DNA of 64,000 nt from Pseudomonas benzenivorans (GTDB lineage Bacteria; Pseudomonadota; Gammaproteobacteria; Pseudomonadales; Pseudomonadaceae): contig NZ_FNCT01000001.1 of NCBI RefSeq assembly GCF_900100495.1, positions 124,001-188,000 of the forward strand, given 5' to 3'. The notes beneath the pieces were generated by a model, which was not told the origin of the DNA, did not search any database, and worked only from the letters and a program-made list of their open reading frames with translations. Every line of letters begins with the position of its first letter. The stretch's first letter is position 1. Positions 45,153-53,586 of the stretch are shown here, one piece after another. The translations under genes and the position numbers were made by a program.

Positions 45153-47605
45153 GCGTGTGCCTCCTCGATTTGTGTGACGGCGATGCGATCGAACTCTTTC
45201 TTCAGCGCAGGCGTCTCGATCCGCTCTTTCCACGGGTCCTGCTCGAAGGACAGGGCGAACTGCAGGCGCGCGTTCAGGGCCTTGCGGCTCTCGGCGTCCT
45301 CGACCACGGCCTTCTTGATATGGTCCATGCCGACGCGCTGCAGGTAATGCACGGTACGCTCCAGGTAGAAGGCTTCCTCGCGGTACAGCTGGAGGAAGGC
45401 GCCGTTGTACTCGCGCACTTCCTCGGCGGTCTTCAGCTTGACGAAGAACTCCGCCACCTCGGTCTTGATCCCGCCGTTGCCGCCGATGTACATCTCCCAG
45501 CCGGAGTCCACGCCGATGATGCCGACGTCCTTGATGCCGGCCTCGGCGCAGTTGCGCGGGCAACCGGAGACCGCCAGCTTGACCTTGTGCGGCGACCACA
45601 TATTGAACAGGTCGTGCTCCAGCTCGATGCCCAGCTGGGTCGAGTTCTGCGTGCCGAAGCGGCAGAATTCGCTGCCGACGCAGGTCTTCACGGTGCGGAT
45701 GGACTTGCCGTAGGCATGGCCGGACGGCATGTCGAGGTCCTTCCAGACGCCTGGCAGGTCGTCCTTCTTGATCCCCAGCAGGTCGATGCGCTGGCCGCCG
45801 GTGACCTTGACCATCGGTACGTTGTACTTGTCGGCCACGTCGGCGATGCGCCGCAGTTCGGACGGGTTGGTCACGCCGCCCCACATGCGCGGTACCACCG
45901 AGTAGGTGCCGTCCTTCTGGATGTTGGCGTGGGCGCGCTCGTTGATCAGGCGCGACTGCGGGTCGTCCTTGGCCTCGCCCGGCCAGGTGGAGATCAGGTA
46001 GTAGTTCAGCGCCGGGCGGCAGGTGGCGCAGCCGTTCGGCGTGTTCCAGTTCATATAGGCCATGGCGTCGGCCAGGTTGATCAGGTGCTCCTCGCGGATG
46101 GCCTTGCGGATCTGCCCATGGTTGAGGTCGCTGCAGCCACAGATGGCTTTCTCGCTCTTCGGCTTGACGTCCGCCGCGCCGCCGACGGTGCTGATCAGTA
46201 TCTGCTCGACCAGGCCGGCACAGGAGCCGCAGGAGCTGGCGGCCTTGGTGTGCTTCTTCACCTCGTCGACGGAAAACAGGCCGTTTTCCTGGATCGCCTT
46301 GACGATGGTGCCCTTGCACACGCCGTTGCAGCCGCACACTTCGGCGCTGTCGGGCATGCTCGCGGCGCTGTTCTGGCCCTGGTGGCCGGCGTCGCCGAGG
46401 GTGCTCTCGCCGAACATCAGGTGGTCGCGGATCTCGCTGACGTTATGGTTCTCGCGGATCTGCCGGAAGTACCAGCCGCCGTCGGCGGTGTCGCCATACA
46501 GGCAGGCGCCGACCAGCACGTCGTCCTTGATCACCAGCTTCTTGTACACGCCGCCGATCGGGTCGGAGAGGGTGATGGTCTCGGTGCCTTCGGCGCCCAT
46601 GAATTCGCCGGCGGAGAACAGGTCGATGCCGGTGACCTTCAGCTTGGTCGAGGTCACCGAGCCCTGGTAGCGGGCGAAGCCGAGCTGGGCCAGGTGGTTG
46701 GCGCAGACCTTGGCTTGCTCGAACAGCGGTGCCACCAGGCCGTAGGCGATGCCGCGGTGGCTGGCGCATTCGCCGATGGCGTAGACGCGCGGGTCGTAGG
46801 TCTGCATGGTGTCGTTGACCAGGATGCCACGGTTGCAGGCGATCCCGGACTTTTCCGCCAGCTCGCTGTTGGGGCGGATGCCGGCGGCCATCACCACCAG
46901 GTCGGCGGGGATGACTTCGCCGTCCTTGAACTTCACCGCGCAGACCCGACCTTCGCCGTTGTCCAGCAGTTCGGCGGTATGCCGCGGCAGGAGGAACTTC
47001 AGGCCGCGGTCTTCCAGGGATTTTTGCAGCAGCTCGCCGGCGGTGCGGTCGAGCTGGCGCTCCAGCAGCCAGTCGCCGATGTGCACCACGGTGACGTCCA
47101 TGCCGCGCAGCTTGAGACCGTTGGCCGCCTCCAGACCGAGCAGGCCGCCGCCGATGACCACGGCATGGCTGTGGGTCTTGGCGGTGTCCATCATCATCTG
47201 GGTATCGGCGATGTCGCGGTAGCCGATCACCCCGGCCAGGTCCTTGCCGGGGATCGGCAGGATGAACGGGTTGGAACCGGTGGCGATGAGCAGGCGGTCG
47301 TACTCCGCTTCGCTGCCATCCTCGGCGATCACCACGCGCTTCTTGCGGTCGATCTGCACCACCTTGCGCCCGAGCAGCAGCTTGATGCCGTTGTCCGCAT
47401 ACCAGTTGAGGTCGTTGAGGACGATTTCCTCGAAAGTCTGCTCGCCCGCCAGTACCGGCGAGAGCAGGATGCGGTTGTAGTTCGGGTGCGGTTCGGCACC
47501 GAATACGGTGATGTCGTAGAGGTCCGGGGCGAGCTTGAGCAGCTCTTCGAGAGTCCGCACTCCGGCCATGCCATTACCGATCATTACCAGCTTGAGTTTT
47601 TTCAT
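45149..47605 (-). CDS. nirB: Nitrite reductase (NADH) large subunit
   Basis: The 818-residue siroheme enzyme reduces nitrite to ammonium using NADH. The order is FAD domain (MIGNGMAGVRTLEELLK), NADH-binding GGGLLGLEAANGL, two BFD-like [2Fe-2S] domains (CGCNGVCKG ... SCGSCAGL; CGCSDLNHG ... GCATCRPA), and the siroheme/[4Fe-4S] domain with TCVGSEFCRFG and SGCPRNCAEAG. It is the first gene of the nirB-nirD-nasC-cobA operon, behind a leader with a sigma-54 promoter, NasT-type hairpins and a terminator. Confidence 0.97.
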   Translation of the reverse strand: MKKLKLVMIGNGMAGVRTLEELLKLAPDLYDITVFGAEPHPNYNRILLSPVLAGEQTFEEIVLNDLNWYADNGIKLLLGRKVVQIDRKKRVVIAEDGSEAEYDRLLIATGSNPFILPIPGKDLAGVIGYRDIADTQMMMDTAKTHSHAVVIGGGLLGLEAANGLKLRGMDVTVVHIGDWLLERQLDRTAGELLQKSLEDRGLKFLLPRHTAELLDNGEGRVCAVKFKDGEVIPADLVVMAAGIRPNSELAEKSGIACNRGILVNDTMQTYDPRVYAIGECASHRGIAYGLVAPLFEQAKVCANHLAQLGFARYQGSVTSTKLKVTGIDLFSAGEFMGAEGTETITLSDPIGGVYKKLVIKDDVLVGACLYGDTADGGWYFRQIRENHNVSEIRDHLMFGESTLGDAGHQGQNSAASMPDSAEVCGCNGVCKGTIVKAIQENGLFSVDEVKKHTKAASSCGSCAGLVEQILISTVGGAADVKPKSEKAICGCSDLNHGQIRKAIREEHLINLADAMAYMNWNTPNGCATCRPALNYYLISTWPGEAKDDPQSRLINERAHANIQKDGTYSVVPRMWGGVTNPSELRRIADVADKYNVPMVKVTGGQRIDLLGIKKDDLPGVWKDLDMPSGHAYGKSIRTVKTCVGSEFCRFGTQNSTQLGIELEHDLFNMWSPHKVKLAVSGCPRNCAEAGIKDVGIIGVDSGWEMYIGGNGGIKTEVAEFFVKLKTAEEVREYNGAFLQLYREEAFYLERTVHYLQRVGMDHIKKAVVEDAESRKALNARLQFALSFEQDPWKERIETPALKKEFDRIAVTQIEEAHA

Positions 47606-47636
47606 GGTTTTTCACCGTCCTGCATAACCGGAAAAC

Positions 47637-47676
47637 AAAAAAGGCGTCCCGCTAGTCACCTAGCGAGGACGCCTTT
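47637..47676 (-). terminator. Leader terminator (attenuator) of nirB
   Basis: On the minus strand GGCGTCC-(A)-CGCTAG pairs with CTAGCG-GGACGCC, ending in a run of T residues, only about 30 bp upstream of the nirB ATG. A terminator in front of the gene makes sense only if it is overridden, which is the known mode of NasT antitermination. Confidence 0.85.
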
Positions 47677-47683
47677 GTCCAAG

Positions 47684-47722
47684 TCCCGTTCTCTCGGGAA
47701 GCGCAGCCTTCATCGTTGAAGG
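47684..47722 (-). promoter_or_regulatory. Two-hairpin ANTAR (NasT) target in the nirB leader RNA
   Basis: Minus-strand RNA forms CCTTC-AACGAT-GAAGG (47707-47722) and TCCCG-AGAGAA-CGGGA (47684-47699). Both hexaloops have A at position 1 and G at position 4, the published ANTAR-domain recognition pattern. The second hairpin abuts the terminator. nasT is encoded at 63289-63867. Confidence 0.85.
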
Positions 47723-47752
47723 TCGCGCTTTATGAAATCGTGCCAGTGCTTA

Positions 47753-47768
47753 TGCAGAGGCTGTGCCA
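47753..47768 (-). promoter_or_regulatory. Sigma-54 promoter of nirB
   Basis: The minus strand reads TGGCACAGCCTCTGCA: the invariant GG and GC lie exactly ten bases apart, with TGGCAC matching the -24 consensus. Transcription would start about 12 bases later and include both ANTAR hairpins. Confidence 0.85.
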
Positions 47769-47916
47769 ACTCCGTGGAGCCCTTGAGAATCAAGGAGTTG
47801 TATGTTCATTACGGCGCTCGAAGCGCTCTGTTGCGCACCTGTTTAAGGCGTGGCGCGCTGTTATGGTGCGTTTTCGCGGGCTCTGTATGGATGCGCCGGT
47901 CGCGGATGGCATCCGG

Positions 47917-49584
47917 CTACATGAACAGCAGCACCAGCAGCGCCAGGTTCAGCAGCAGCGAGAGCAGCGCCACGCTGCGCCAGACTTTCAGCGGTTCGCG
48001 CTCCAGCAGCGGCCGCGGCCTGCTGCTGAGTGACTGGCGTTCGCCTTGCTCCAGGGCCAGCAGCCATTCCTCGGCGGTCTCGTAGCGCTGCTCGGGAGCG
48101 GCGCTGACGGCACGATTGAGGCTCTCGTCGATCCAGCTCGGCAGATCCGGACGGTAGCGGCTGGCCGGCGTCGCGCTGCCGAAGCGCGGATGCTGGAAGG
48201 GTTCGATTTCGCCATGCGGATAGTGGCCGGTGAGCAGGTGGTAGAGGGTCACGCCGGCCGCATAGAGGTCCTGTCGGGCACTGGGGGCGGCGCCGCCGAA
48301 CGCCTCGGGGGCGATGTAGCTGGGCGTGCCGGGCAGGCTACCCGGCTCGTCGCGCGACAGGCCGGGACAGTAGGCCAGGCCGAAATCCAGTACGCGCAAC
48401 TCGCCGTCATCGCCCCACAACAGGTTCTCCGGCTTGATGTCGCGGTGCAGGATATTGCGCCGATGCAGCATGCCCAGGGCCCTCACCAGGCGTGGGGCGA
48501 TGTCCAGCCACTCCGGAAGGCCGAGGGGGCCGGACAGGCGCAGGTGTTCGGCCAGGGTTTGCCCGGCATATTCGCGCTGCAGGTAATACAGGTGCTGGCG
48601 CTGTGGCAGCGGGTGGACTTCCGGGAAGTAGCGCCCGGCCACGCGGCGCAGGAACCATTCCTCCAGCAGCAGGGCCGGGCCGGCCTGCGGTTCGTCGCTG
48701 CGGCTGGCTGGCAGGGTCTTCAGCAGCCAGCGACGCGCCTGGCTGTCGCGTACCCGGTAGACCAGCGATTGGCGCGATTCGGCCAGCAGGCGCTCGACCT
48801 CCCAGCCCTCGAAGTGCTGGCCGTCGCGCAGTTTCGGCGGCACTGGCCAGTGCTCGAGTTGTGCCAGGGTGTCGGCCAGCGCGCTTTCCGGCAGCTGCGC
48901 GACCGTTACCAGCAGGGCGCTGGCGTTGTCCTGGCTGCCGGCCAGATGGGCGGCGCTGACCAGCGCGCGGCAGGCGGCGCCGGGGTCGGGCTCGTCGTGC
49001 AGGATGCGCTGGATGCCCGGGTCGCCGAGCACCGCCCAGACGCCATCGCTGACCAGCAGGAAGCTTTCGCCTTGGCGCAGCTCGCCGTCCAGGTAGTCGA
49101 CCATCAGGTGTTGGTCCAGGCCCATGGCACGCTTGAGCACATGCTGCATGCCCGGTTGCTCCCAGACATGGTCCTCGCTGATGCGCTCGAGCTGGCCGTT
49201 GTGCCAGCGGTAGGCCCGGCAGTCGCCGACATGCGCCAGGGTGAAGCGCCGGCCGCGCAACACCAGGGCGCTGAGGGTGGTCAGCAGCGGCTGACCGCCG
49301 CCATTGGCTTGCAGCCAGCGGTTATGGGCGACCAGCAGGCGATCCAGCGACTGCGCCACCGCCCAGGTTTCCGGGGTGGAGTAGTAATCCAGGGCCAGCG
49401 CCTGCAGGGTGGCCCGCGCGGCCAGGCCGCCGTCGGCGCATTGGCTGACGCCATCGGCCAGGGCGAACAGGTAGCCCTTGCTCGCCGCCAGCGCCGGCGC
49501 CGGGGTCACCACGCGAATGGCGTCCTGATTCTCGTGGCGGGGGCCGGTGGCGCTTGCTTCGCCGAAGGTCAATTGCAGGGCCAT
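47917..49584 (-). CDS. PP2C phosphatase / Ser-Thr kinase fusion, membrane-anchored
   Basis: The 555-residue protein joins an N-terminal PP2C-type phosphatase (residues about 1-230; FALADGVSQCADGG, LAHVGDCRAYRW, LLVSDGVWAVLGD, GSQDNASALLV) to a Hanks-type kinase (about 245-520; HRDIKPENLLWGDDGELRVLDFGLAYC; GTPSYIAPEAFGG). One C-terminal transmembrane helix follows (VALLSLLLNLALLVLLF). Phosphatase and kinase motifs are intact. It lies between nirB and nasA in the same orientation, as in P. aeruginosa (PA1782 from memory). Its targets are unknown; a nitrogen role is suggested by position only. Confidence 0.92.
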   Translation of the reverse strand: MALQLTFGEASATGPRHENQDAIRVVTPAPALAASKGYLFALADGVSQCADGGLAARATLQALALDYYSTPETWAVAQSLDRLLVAHNRWLQANGGGQPLLTTLSALVLRGRRFTLAHVGDCRAYRWHNGQLERISEDHVWEQPGMQHVLKRAMGLDQHLMVDYLDGELRQGESFLLVSDGVWAVLGDPGIQRILHDEPDPGAACRALVSAAHLAGSQDNASALLVTVAQLPESALADTLAQLEHWPVPPKLRDGQHFEGWEVERLLAESRQSLVYRVRDSQARRWLLKTLPASRSDEPQAGPALLLEEWFLRRVAGRYFPEVHPLPQRQHLYYLQREYAGQTLAEHLRLSGPLGLPEWLDIAPRLVRALGMLHRRNILHRDIKPENLLWGDDGELRVLDFGLAYCPGLSRDEPGSLPGTPSYIAPEAFGGAAPSARQDLYAAGVTLYHLLTGHYPHGEIEPFQHPRFGSATPASRYRPDLPSWIDESLNRAVSAAPEQRYETAEEWLLALEQGERQSLSSRPRPLLEREPLKVWRSVALLSLLLNLALLVLLFM

Positions 49585-49622
49585 CGGGCGTTCTCACTGG
49601 ATAAATGGCAAAGGTAACGTGC

Positions 49623-49749
49623 CGGAGGGTTGAGGCAAAGGCGAGGCCGGGGCACGGCTGCGAGATAGATCGTCGCCGACTTCTCCCGCCTTTCCTGACC
49701 AGTGCGATGCAGCTGTGCCGGTCAGCTCCGCCTTTGCCTCAACCCTCCG
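49623..49749. repeat. 127-bp element bounded by a perfect 21-bp inverted repeat
   Basis: CGGAGGGTTGAGGCAAAGGC and one further base at 49623-49643 is exactly complementary to 49729-49749. The arms continue imperfectly inward. I see no target-site duplication. It lies between the kinase and nasA genes and next to a REP-like palindrome. It could be a small non-autonomous mobile element. Confidence 0.65.
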
Positions 49750-49760
49750 TTGTTTCGATC

Positions 49761-49828
49761 TGTAGGGCGGGTGCAACCCGCCATGCTCGTATAGCCGATG
49801 GGCTCTGGCGGGTTGCACCCGCCCTACA
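49761..49828. repeat. REPIN-like palindrome downstream of nasA
   Basis: TGTAGGGCGGGTGCAACCCG at the left and GGGTTGCACCCGCCCTACA at the right are complementary around a short variable centre (about 26 bases). It has GTAG ends like the other REP elements in the window and also could end nasA transcription. Confidence 0.8.
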
Positions 49829-49848
49829 CTTAGTTTGCGTTGCTCGAC

Positions 49849-51060
49849 TTACACCCGTGCGGCGGTGACCGCGGCCGAGCCCCAGGTGGTGCGCCAGCGT
49901 TGCTTCACGCCGTGGAGGCCGACCCAGGCCAGCACGCCGAGGCTGGCGAACAGCCACAGCCCCAGCTGGTAATCGCCGCTGTGCTGTTTGATCGCGCCGA
50001 GGCCCGCCGCCAGGAGGAAGCCGCCGATACCGCCGGCCATGCCGATCAACCCGGTCATCACGCCGATTTCCTTGCGAAAGCGCTGCGGCACCAGTTGGAA
50101 CACCGCACCGTTGCCGGCGCCCAGGCCGAGCATGGCGGCGACGAACAAGGCCAGGGCGGCGGTCGAGCTGGGCAGGTTGAAGCCCACGGCGGTAATGCAC
50201 AGCGAGGAGACGGTGTACATCATCAGCAGCGAGCGAATGCCGCCGATGCGGTCGGCCAGGGCGCCGCCGAGCGGGCGCAGCAGGCTGCCGGCGAACACGC
50301 AGGCGGCGGTGTAGTAGCCGGCGGTCACCGGGTCCAGGCCGTACTGGTCGTTGAAGTAGCCGGGCAAGGCGCTGGCCAGGCCGATGAAGCCGCCGAAGGT
50401 GACGCTGTAGAAGAACATGAACCACCAGCTGTCGCGATCGCCCAAGGCTTTCAGGTAATCGGCCAGGGCTTTCGGCTTCGGCCGCTCGGGGGCGTTCTTC
50501 GCCAGCAGGGCGAAGATCAGCAGGGTCGCCAGCAGCGGGATCAGCGCCCAGCCGAAGACGTTCTGCCAGCCGAACAGCGCGGCCAGGCCCGGCGCGAATA
50601 TGGCCGCCAGGACGGTGCCGGAGTTGCCGGCGCCGGCGATGCCCATGGCTTTGCCCTGGTGCTCGGCGGGATACCACTGCGAGGCCAGGGGCAGCGCGAC
50701 GGCGAAGGCGGCGCCGGCAAAGCCGAGGAACAGGCCGAGCAGCAAGGCCTGCTCATAGCTCTCGATACCGATCTGCCAGGCGGTGAACAATGAGCTGATG
50801 ACGACGACCTGGCCGATCAGCCCGGCGGTTTTCGGCGACAGGCGATCGGCCAGCAGGCCCATGAAGAAGCGCAACAGGGCGCCGGCCAGAATCGGCGTGG
50901 CGACCATCAGGCCGCGCTGCTGGGCGCTCAGGTCGAGGTCGGTGGCGATCTGTACGGCCAGCGGGCCAAGCACGTACCAGACCATGAAGCTCAGATCGAA
51001 ATAGAGAAAAGCGGCGAACAACGTCGGTGTGTGGCCGGCCTTCCAGAAGCTTTTATTCAT
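49849..51060 (-). CDS. nasA: Nitrate/nitrite MFS transporter
   Basis: The 403-residue major facilitator of the NNP family has about twelve hydrophobic helices, starting MNKSFWKAGHTPTLFAAFLY. The family nitrate signature is present as GAGNSGTVLAAIFAP (first half) and GMAGGIGGFLLAAGLG (second half). It takes up nitrate for assimilation. The frame extends to 51435, but the ATG at 51060 is correct. The upstream leader carries the same sigma-54/ANTAR/terminator module as nirB. Confidence 0.94.
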   Translation of the reverse strand: MNKSFWKAGHTPTLFAAFLYFDLSFMVWYVLGPLAVQIATDLDLSAQQRGLMVATPILAGALLRFFMGLLADRLSPKTAGLIGQVVVISSLFTAWQIGIESYEQALLLGLFLGFAGAAFAVALPLASQWYPAEHQGKAMGIAGAGNSGTVLAAIFAPGLAALFGWQNVFGWALIPLLATLLIFALLAKNAPERPKPKALADYLKALGDRDSWWFMFFYSVTFGGFIGLASALPGYFNDQYGLDPVTAGYYTAACVFAGSLLRPLGGALADRIGGIRSLLMMYTVSSLCITAVGFNLPSSTAALALFVAAMLGLGAGNGAVFQLVPQRFRKEIGVMTGLIGMAGGIGGFLLAAGLGAIKQHSGDYQLGLWLFASLGVLAWVGLHGVKQRWRTTWGSAAVTAARV

Positions 51061-51260
51061 CGAACACCTCATCAGCAAATAGGAGCCCGGTCGGGTACGA
51101 TCCACCATGGTCGTGGACACGGTGGCCGCAACCCGCCGGGGAGGCGTCGCACTTGTGGTGCCACGCCCTGCGGCCGGAGCCACAGCTGGGTTGAGAGAGT
51201 TGCAAGCGGGACCCCTGGATCGCAGAGGAAGCGCCAGCCCCAGGCGTTGGGGCGAAAACG

Positions 51261-51303
51261 AAAAACGCCGCGTCACCGGTCGCTTGAGGGCGAGGGTGAG
51301 GCG
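51261..51303 (-). terminator. Leader terminator (attenuator) of nasA
   Basis: On the minus strand CGCC-TCACC pairs with GGTGA and GGCG (three-base bulge), followed by TTTTT. It is about 200 bp upstream of nasA and just after the ANTAR hairpin, matching the nirB layout. Confidence 0.6.
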
Positions 51304-51324
51304 ACGTCTTTGTCGTTCGTGAAG

Positions 51325-51342
51325 GCAGCCGCCATTGGCTGC
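51325..51342 (-). promoter_or_regulatory. ANTAR (NasT) hairpin in the nasA leader
   Basis: Minus-strand RNA forms GCAGCC-AATGGC-GGCTGC, a perfect 6-bp stem with hexaloop A1/G4. A second hairpin is not evident by eye. The following GACAAAGACGTC segment is shared with the nrtA leader. Confidence 0.75.
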
Positions 51343-51357
51343 TCGTGACAATGCCTT

Positions 51358-51373
51358 TGCAAGAGCTGAGCCA
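51358..51373 (-). promoter_or_regulatory. Sigma-54 promoter of nasA
   Basis: The minus strand reads TGGCTCAGCTCTTGCA: GG-N10-GC with TTGCA at the -12 position. Transcription would include the ANTAR hairpin and terminator. Confidence 0.82.
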
Positions 51374-51520
51374 ACCAGCCCGATGCGCTGAAAGTCAGGC
51401 GCCTTGGCTCGGTTTGGCGTCTTGTCGTGAATCAAAATGGGGCGCCAGGCGTTTTTATGCGCCGTGGCGGGGCGTCATTGTGCGCCGCGGTAAGGCGCCA
51501 CTGCCCGGTTCGTTCAGCGA

Positions 51521-52015
51521 TTAGCGCTCGCTCGTCGGCGCAGGGGGCGGGAAGATCACCGCCGGGCCTTGGGGAGTCTGGCCGGGGGGCAGGGCGGGCG
51601 GCGCCGGCTCGCCCGCCGGGCCGAGGTACTTGACCAGGTGGTAGATCGCCAGCAGGTCTTCGTCGGTCATGTGTCGCAGGGTCTGGTTGGGCATGGGCGG
51701 ACGGAAGTTGGCGCTGCGCGCCACCGCCAGCCATTGGCCCTCGCTGAGTTGCGGCAGCACCAGGCGCAGGTTGCTGGGGTAGGTGGTGCCCCACGGGCCA
51801 CTCCAGCCCAGTGGGTTGCCTTTGAGCCAGTCGCTTTCCGGGATGGAATCGGGGGCCATCAGGTAGCCGGCGGTATGGCAGTCGTTACAGCCGGCGATCA
51901 CGGCCAGGTAACGGCCGCGTGCGATCTGCGCAGTGTCGGCCGCGGCGGACAAACTGCAGGTCAACAGGCTGGCCAGCAGGACGGCCGGGGCTGGATACGG
52001 GCGCTTGGCAGGCAT
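51521..52015 (-). CDS. Exported monohaem cytochrome c
   Basis: The 164-residue protein has a signal peptide (cleavage after LSAAA), one CNDCH haem-binding motif (VIAGCNDCHTAGYL) and a candidate methionine ligand in RPPMPNQTLRHMTDEDLLAIYHLVKYL. The C-terminus is proline-rich. The ATG at 52015 follows GATGAGG, making it better than the ATG at 52027. Electron partner unknown. Confidence 0.82.
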   Translation of the reverse strand: MPAKRPYPAPAVLLASLLTCSLSAAADTAQIARGRYLAVIAGCNDCHTAGYLMAPDSIPESDWLKGNPLGWSGPWGTTYPSNLRLVLPQLSEGQWLAVARSANFRPPMPNQTLRHMTDEDLLAIYHLVKYLGPAGEPAPPALPPGQTPQGPAVIFPPPAPTSER

Positions 52016-52101
52016 GGCGGACCTCATCTTCGAGGCAGCGTCGACAGGCGCTGCCGTTAGGTATAGCGCACCCTGCCTGAATCCGCGTGAGGCGGCCGGG
52101 T

Positions 52102-52545
52102 TCAGTCCAGCCAGTTGACCCTGGCAAACTTGGCGCTGAACGCCCGGGGCATCTCCACCACCCGGCCGTGCTTGTAGTTGAAGAACACGAAGCCCGACTT
52201 GGCCATCGCCACCAGCTCGCCGTCCGCCGGACGACTGATGCGGAAGGTGATGTCGCCGCCATACCTGTTGAAATCCATCACCCCGACCTCGAACAGCAGT
52301 TGGTCGCGGGCATGGGCTTCCGCGCGGTAGGTGGTGGCCAGGTCGGTGACGATGATGCCGGTGCCATCCTCCCGGGTTTCCTCGACGCCATACTCGAACA
52401 GAAAGCGCGCCCGCGCCTCGGAAATCATCGAGATCATCGAGTCGTTGCCCAAGTGGTTAGCCGCGTTGATATCGGTGACACGCACGGTCAGGTGGGTGCT
52501 GTAGTGGAACTGGTTTTCCGGAAATTCGAGGTGCAGACGGGCCAT
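52102..52545 (-). CDS. Acyl-CoA thioesterase-like protein (hotdog fold, 4HBT)
   Basis: The 147-residue protein begins MARLHLEFPENQFHYSTHLT and has the 4HBT signature VRVTDINAANHLGNDSMISMI with the catalytic D/N and conserved HLGND. It likely hydrolyses an acyl-CoA or aryl-CoA thioester; the substrate is unknown. The open frame begins at 52635 but ATG 52545 fits the family. Confidence 0.82.
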   Translation of the reverse strand: MARLHLEFPENQFHYSTHLTVRVTDINAANHLGNDSMISMISEARARFLFEYGVEETREDGTGIIVTDLATTYRAEAHARDQLLFEVGVMDFNRYGGDITFRISRPADGELVAMAKSGFVFFNYKHGRVVEMPRAFSAKFARVNWLD

Positions 52546-52698
52546 GGCTAACCACCGTGAAGCGGGAGGAGCTGCGATTCTACCCAGCTCGCTACGGCGG
52601 TGCTGGATCATCCAGGCTCCGAATGACCGCACCACGGCCGGTTGTGGCGTGTGGGGCCGTGGTCAGGCACGAACCCCGCCTCGGGAAACCCTTCGGTC

Positions 52699-53388
52699 TC
52701 AGCGATGCTGGCTGTTCAAGTGATAGAAGGTCACCCGGCCGCCTTCATTCTCCAGGCCGTAATTGTCCTGTATATAGGCACCGGCCTTGAAGTACAGCAG
52801 CTGATCGCCCCAGTAGGCGCTGAGCTCCTGATACAGCGCACCGTGATCGCCGTCGCTGCTGCTGACGCTGACCCCGAGTTTGCCGCTGGGGGTGATGCGC
52901 AGGTCATAGCCGAAGCGTTCGTTGAGCTGGATGTTTTGCGCCAGCAGGATGTTCTGCACCTCGGTGTCGCCGGGGCGCTTGCGCAGCAACAGTTCCAGGC
53001 GCCCGACACCATTCAGGTAGTGGTACTGCAGCTTGATCAGCGGGTCGTTCTCGCTGCCGGGCTGGTCCTTGCTGTGGATCTGGCCGATGACGACCTTGTT
53101 CTTGCTCGGCACCTGGTTGACTGCCAGCACGGCGCTCAAATAATTGTCGGCGCTGGCGTGGTACCAGTTGCTGAGCGTGCCGTCGGCCTGGGTCTCGCGT
53201 AGCTCGCTGCGCGGGTAACTGGCATCCTCCGTGAGCGAGCCGGTGACCGGCGCCCAGAAGGTGACGCTGCCGTCGTCGTTGCGGCGAAAGTACTGGCTTT
53301 CATAACCGTTGCTGAGACGCTCGGTGCTGATAAGGGTGGCGGAGTCGTAGGCCGGGACGGTGAGGTTCCAGGTGGTGAGATCGAGCAC
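52699..53388 (-). CDS. Alginate lyase family 7-like protein (PL7) without signal peptide
   Basis: The 229-residue single-domain protein has the three PL7 motifs: YPRSELRE, IGQIHSKD and LYFKAGAYIQDN. These surround the active-site groove that cleaves alginate by beta-elimination. The protein starts directly with MLDLTTWNLTVPAYDS, with no Sec signal, so secretion by another route or a cytoplasmic role must be assumed. I recall the same gene near nasA in P. aeruginosa. Confidence 0.88.
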   Translation of the reverse strand: MLDLTTWNLTVPAYDSATLISTERLSNGYESQYFRRNDDGSVTFWAPVTGSLTEDASYPRSELRETQADGTLSNWYHASADNYLSAVLAVNQVPSKNKVVIGQIHSKDQPGSENDPLIKLQYHYLNGVGRLELLLRKRPGDTEVQNILLAQNIQLNERFGYDLRITPSGKLGVSVSSSDGDHGALYQELSAYWGDQLLYFKAGAYIQDNYGLENEGGRVTFYHLNSQHR

Positions 53389-53586
53389 TGTCTAATCCTT
53401 AGTGTGGCGGAGGGAAAAGGGCCCCTATTCGGTAACCGAGAACCGCACAAGTTCAGCGCGCGCGATCAACCGGAGGTTTTTTTTCTCCCTGGTCGCGGAG
53501 AAGGGGTGGGGAACCAGCTGCGGGCTTGCTCGGTCGAACCTGCGTCCAGTGTGCGATTTGCCACTGCTACAGAGGAGGAAATGGTC

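Larger units (their letters stand above)
51061..51520. other. nasA leader and cytochrome c downstream region
   Basis: The 460-bp stretch has no gene that I can support. It carries the nasA regulatory module (51261-51373). The rest, up to the cytochrome stop at 51521, shows no clear signal. Confidence 0.6.

Noticed and set aside
45155..47719. 854-codon plus-strand open frame
   Set aside because: Antisense to nirB, which has all catalytic motifs.
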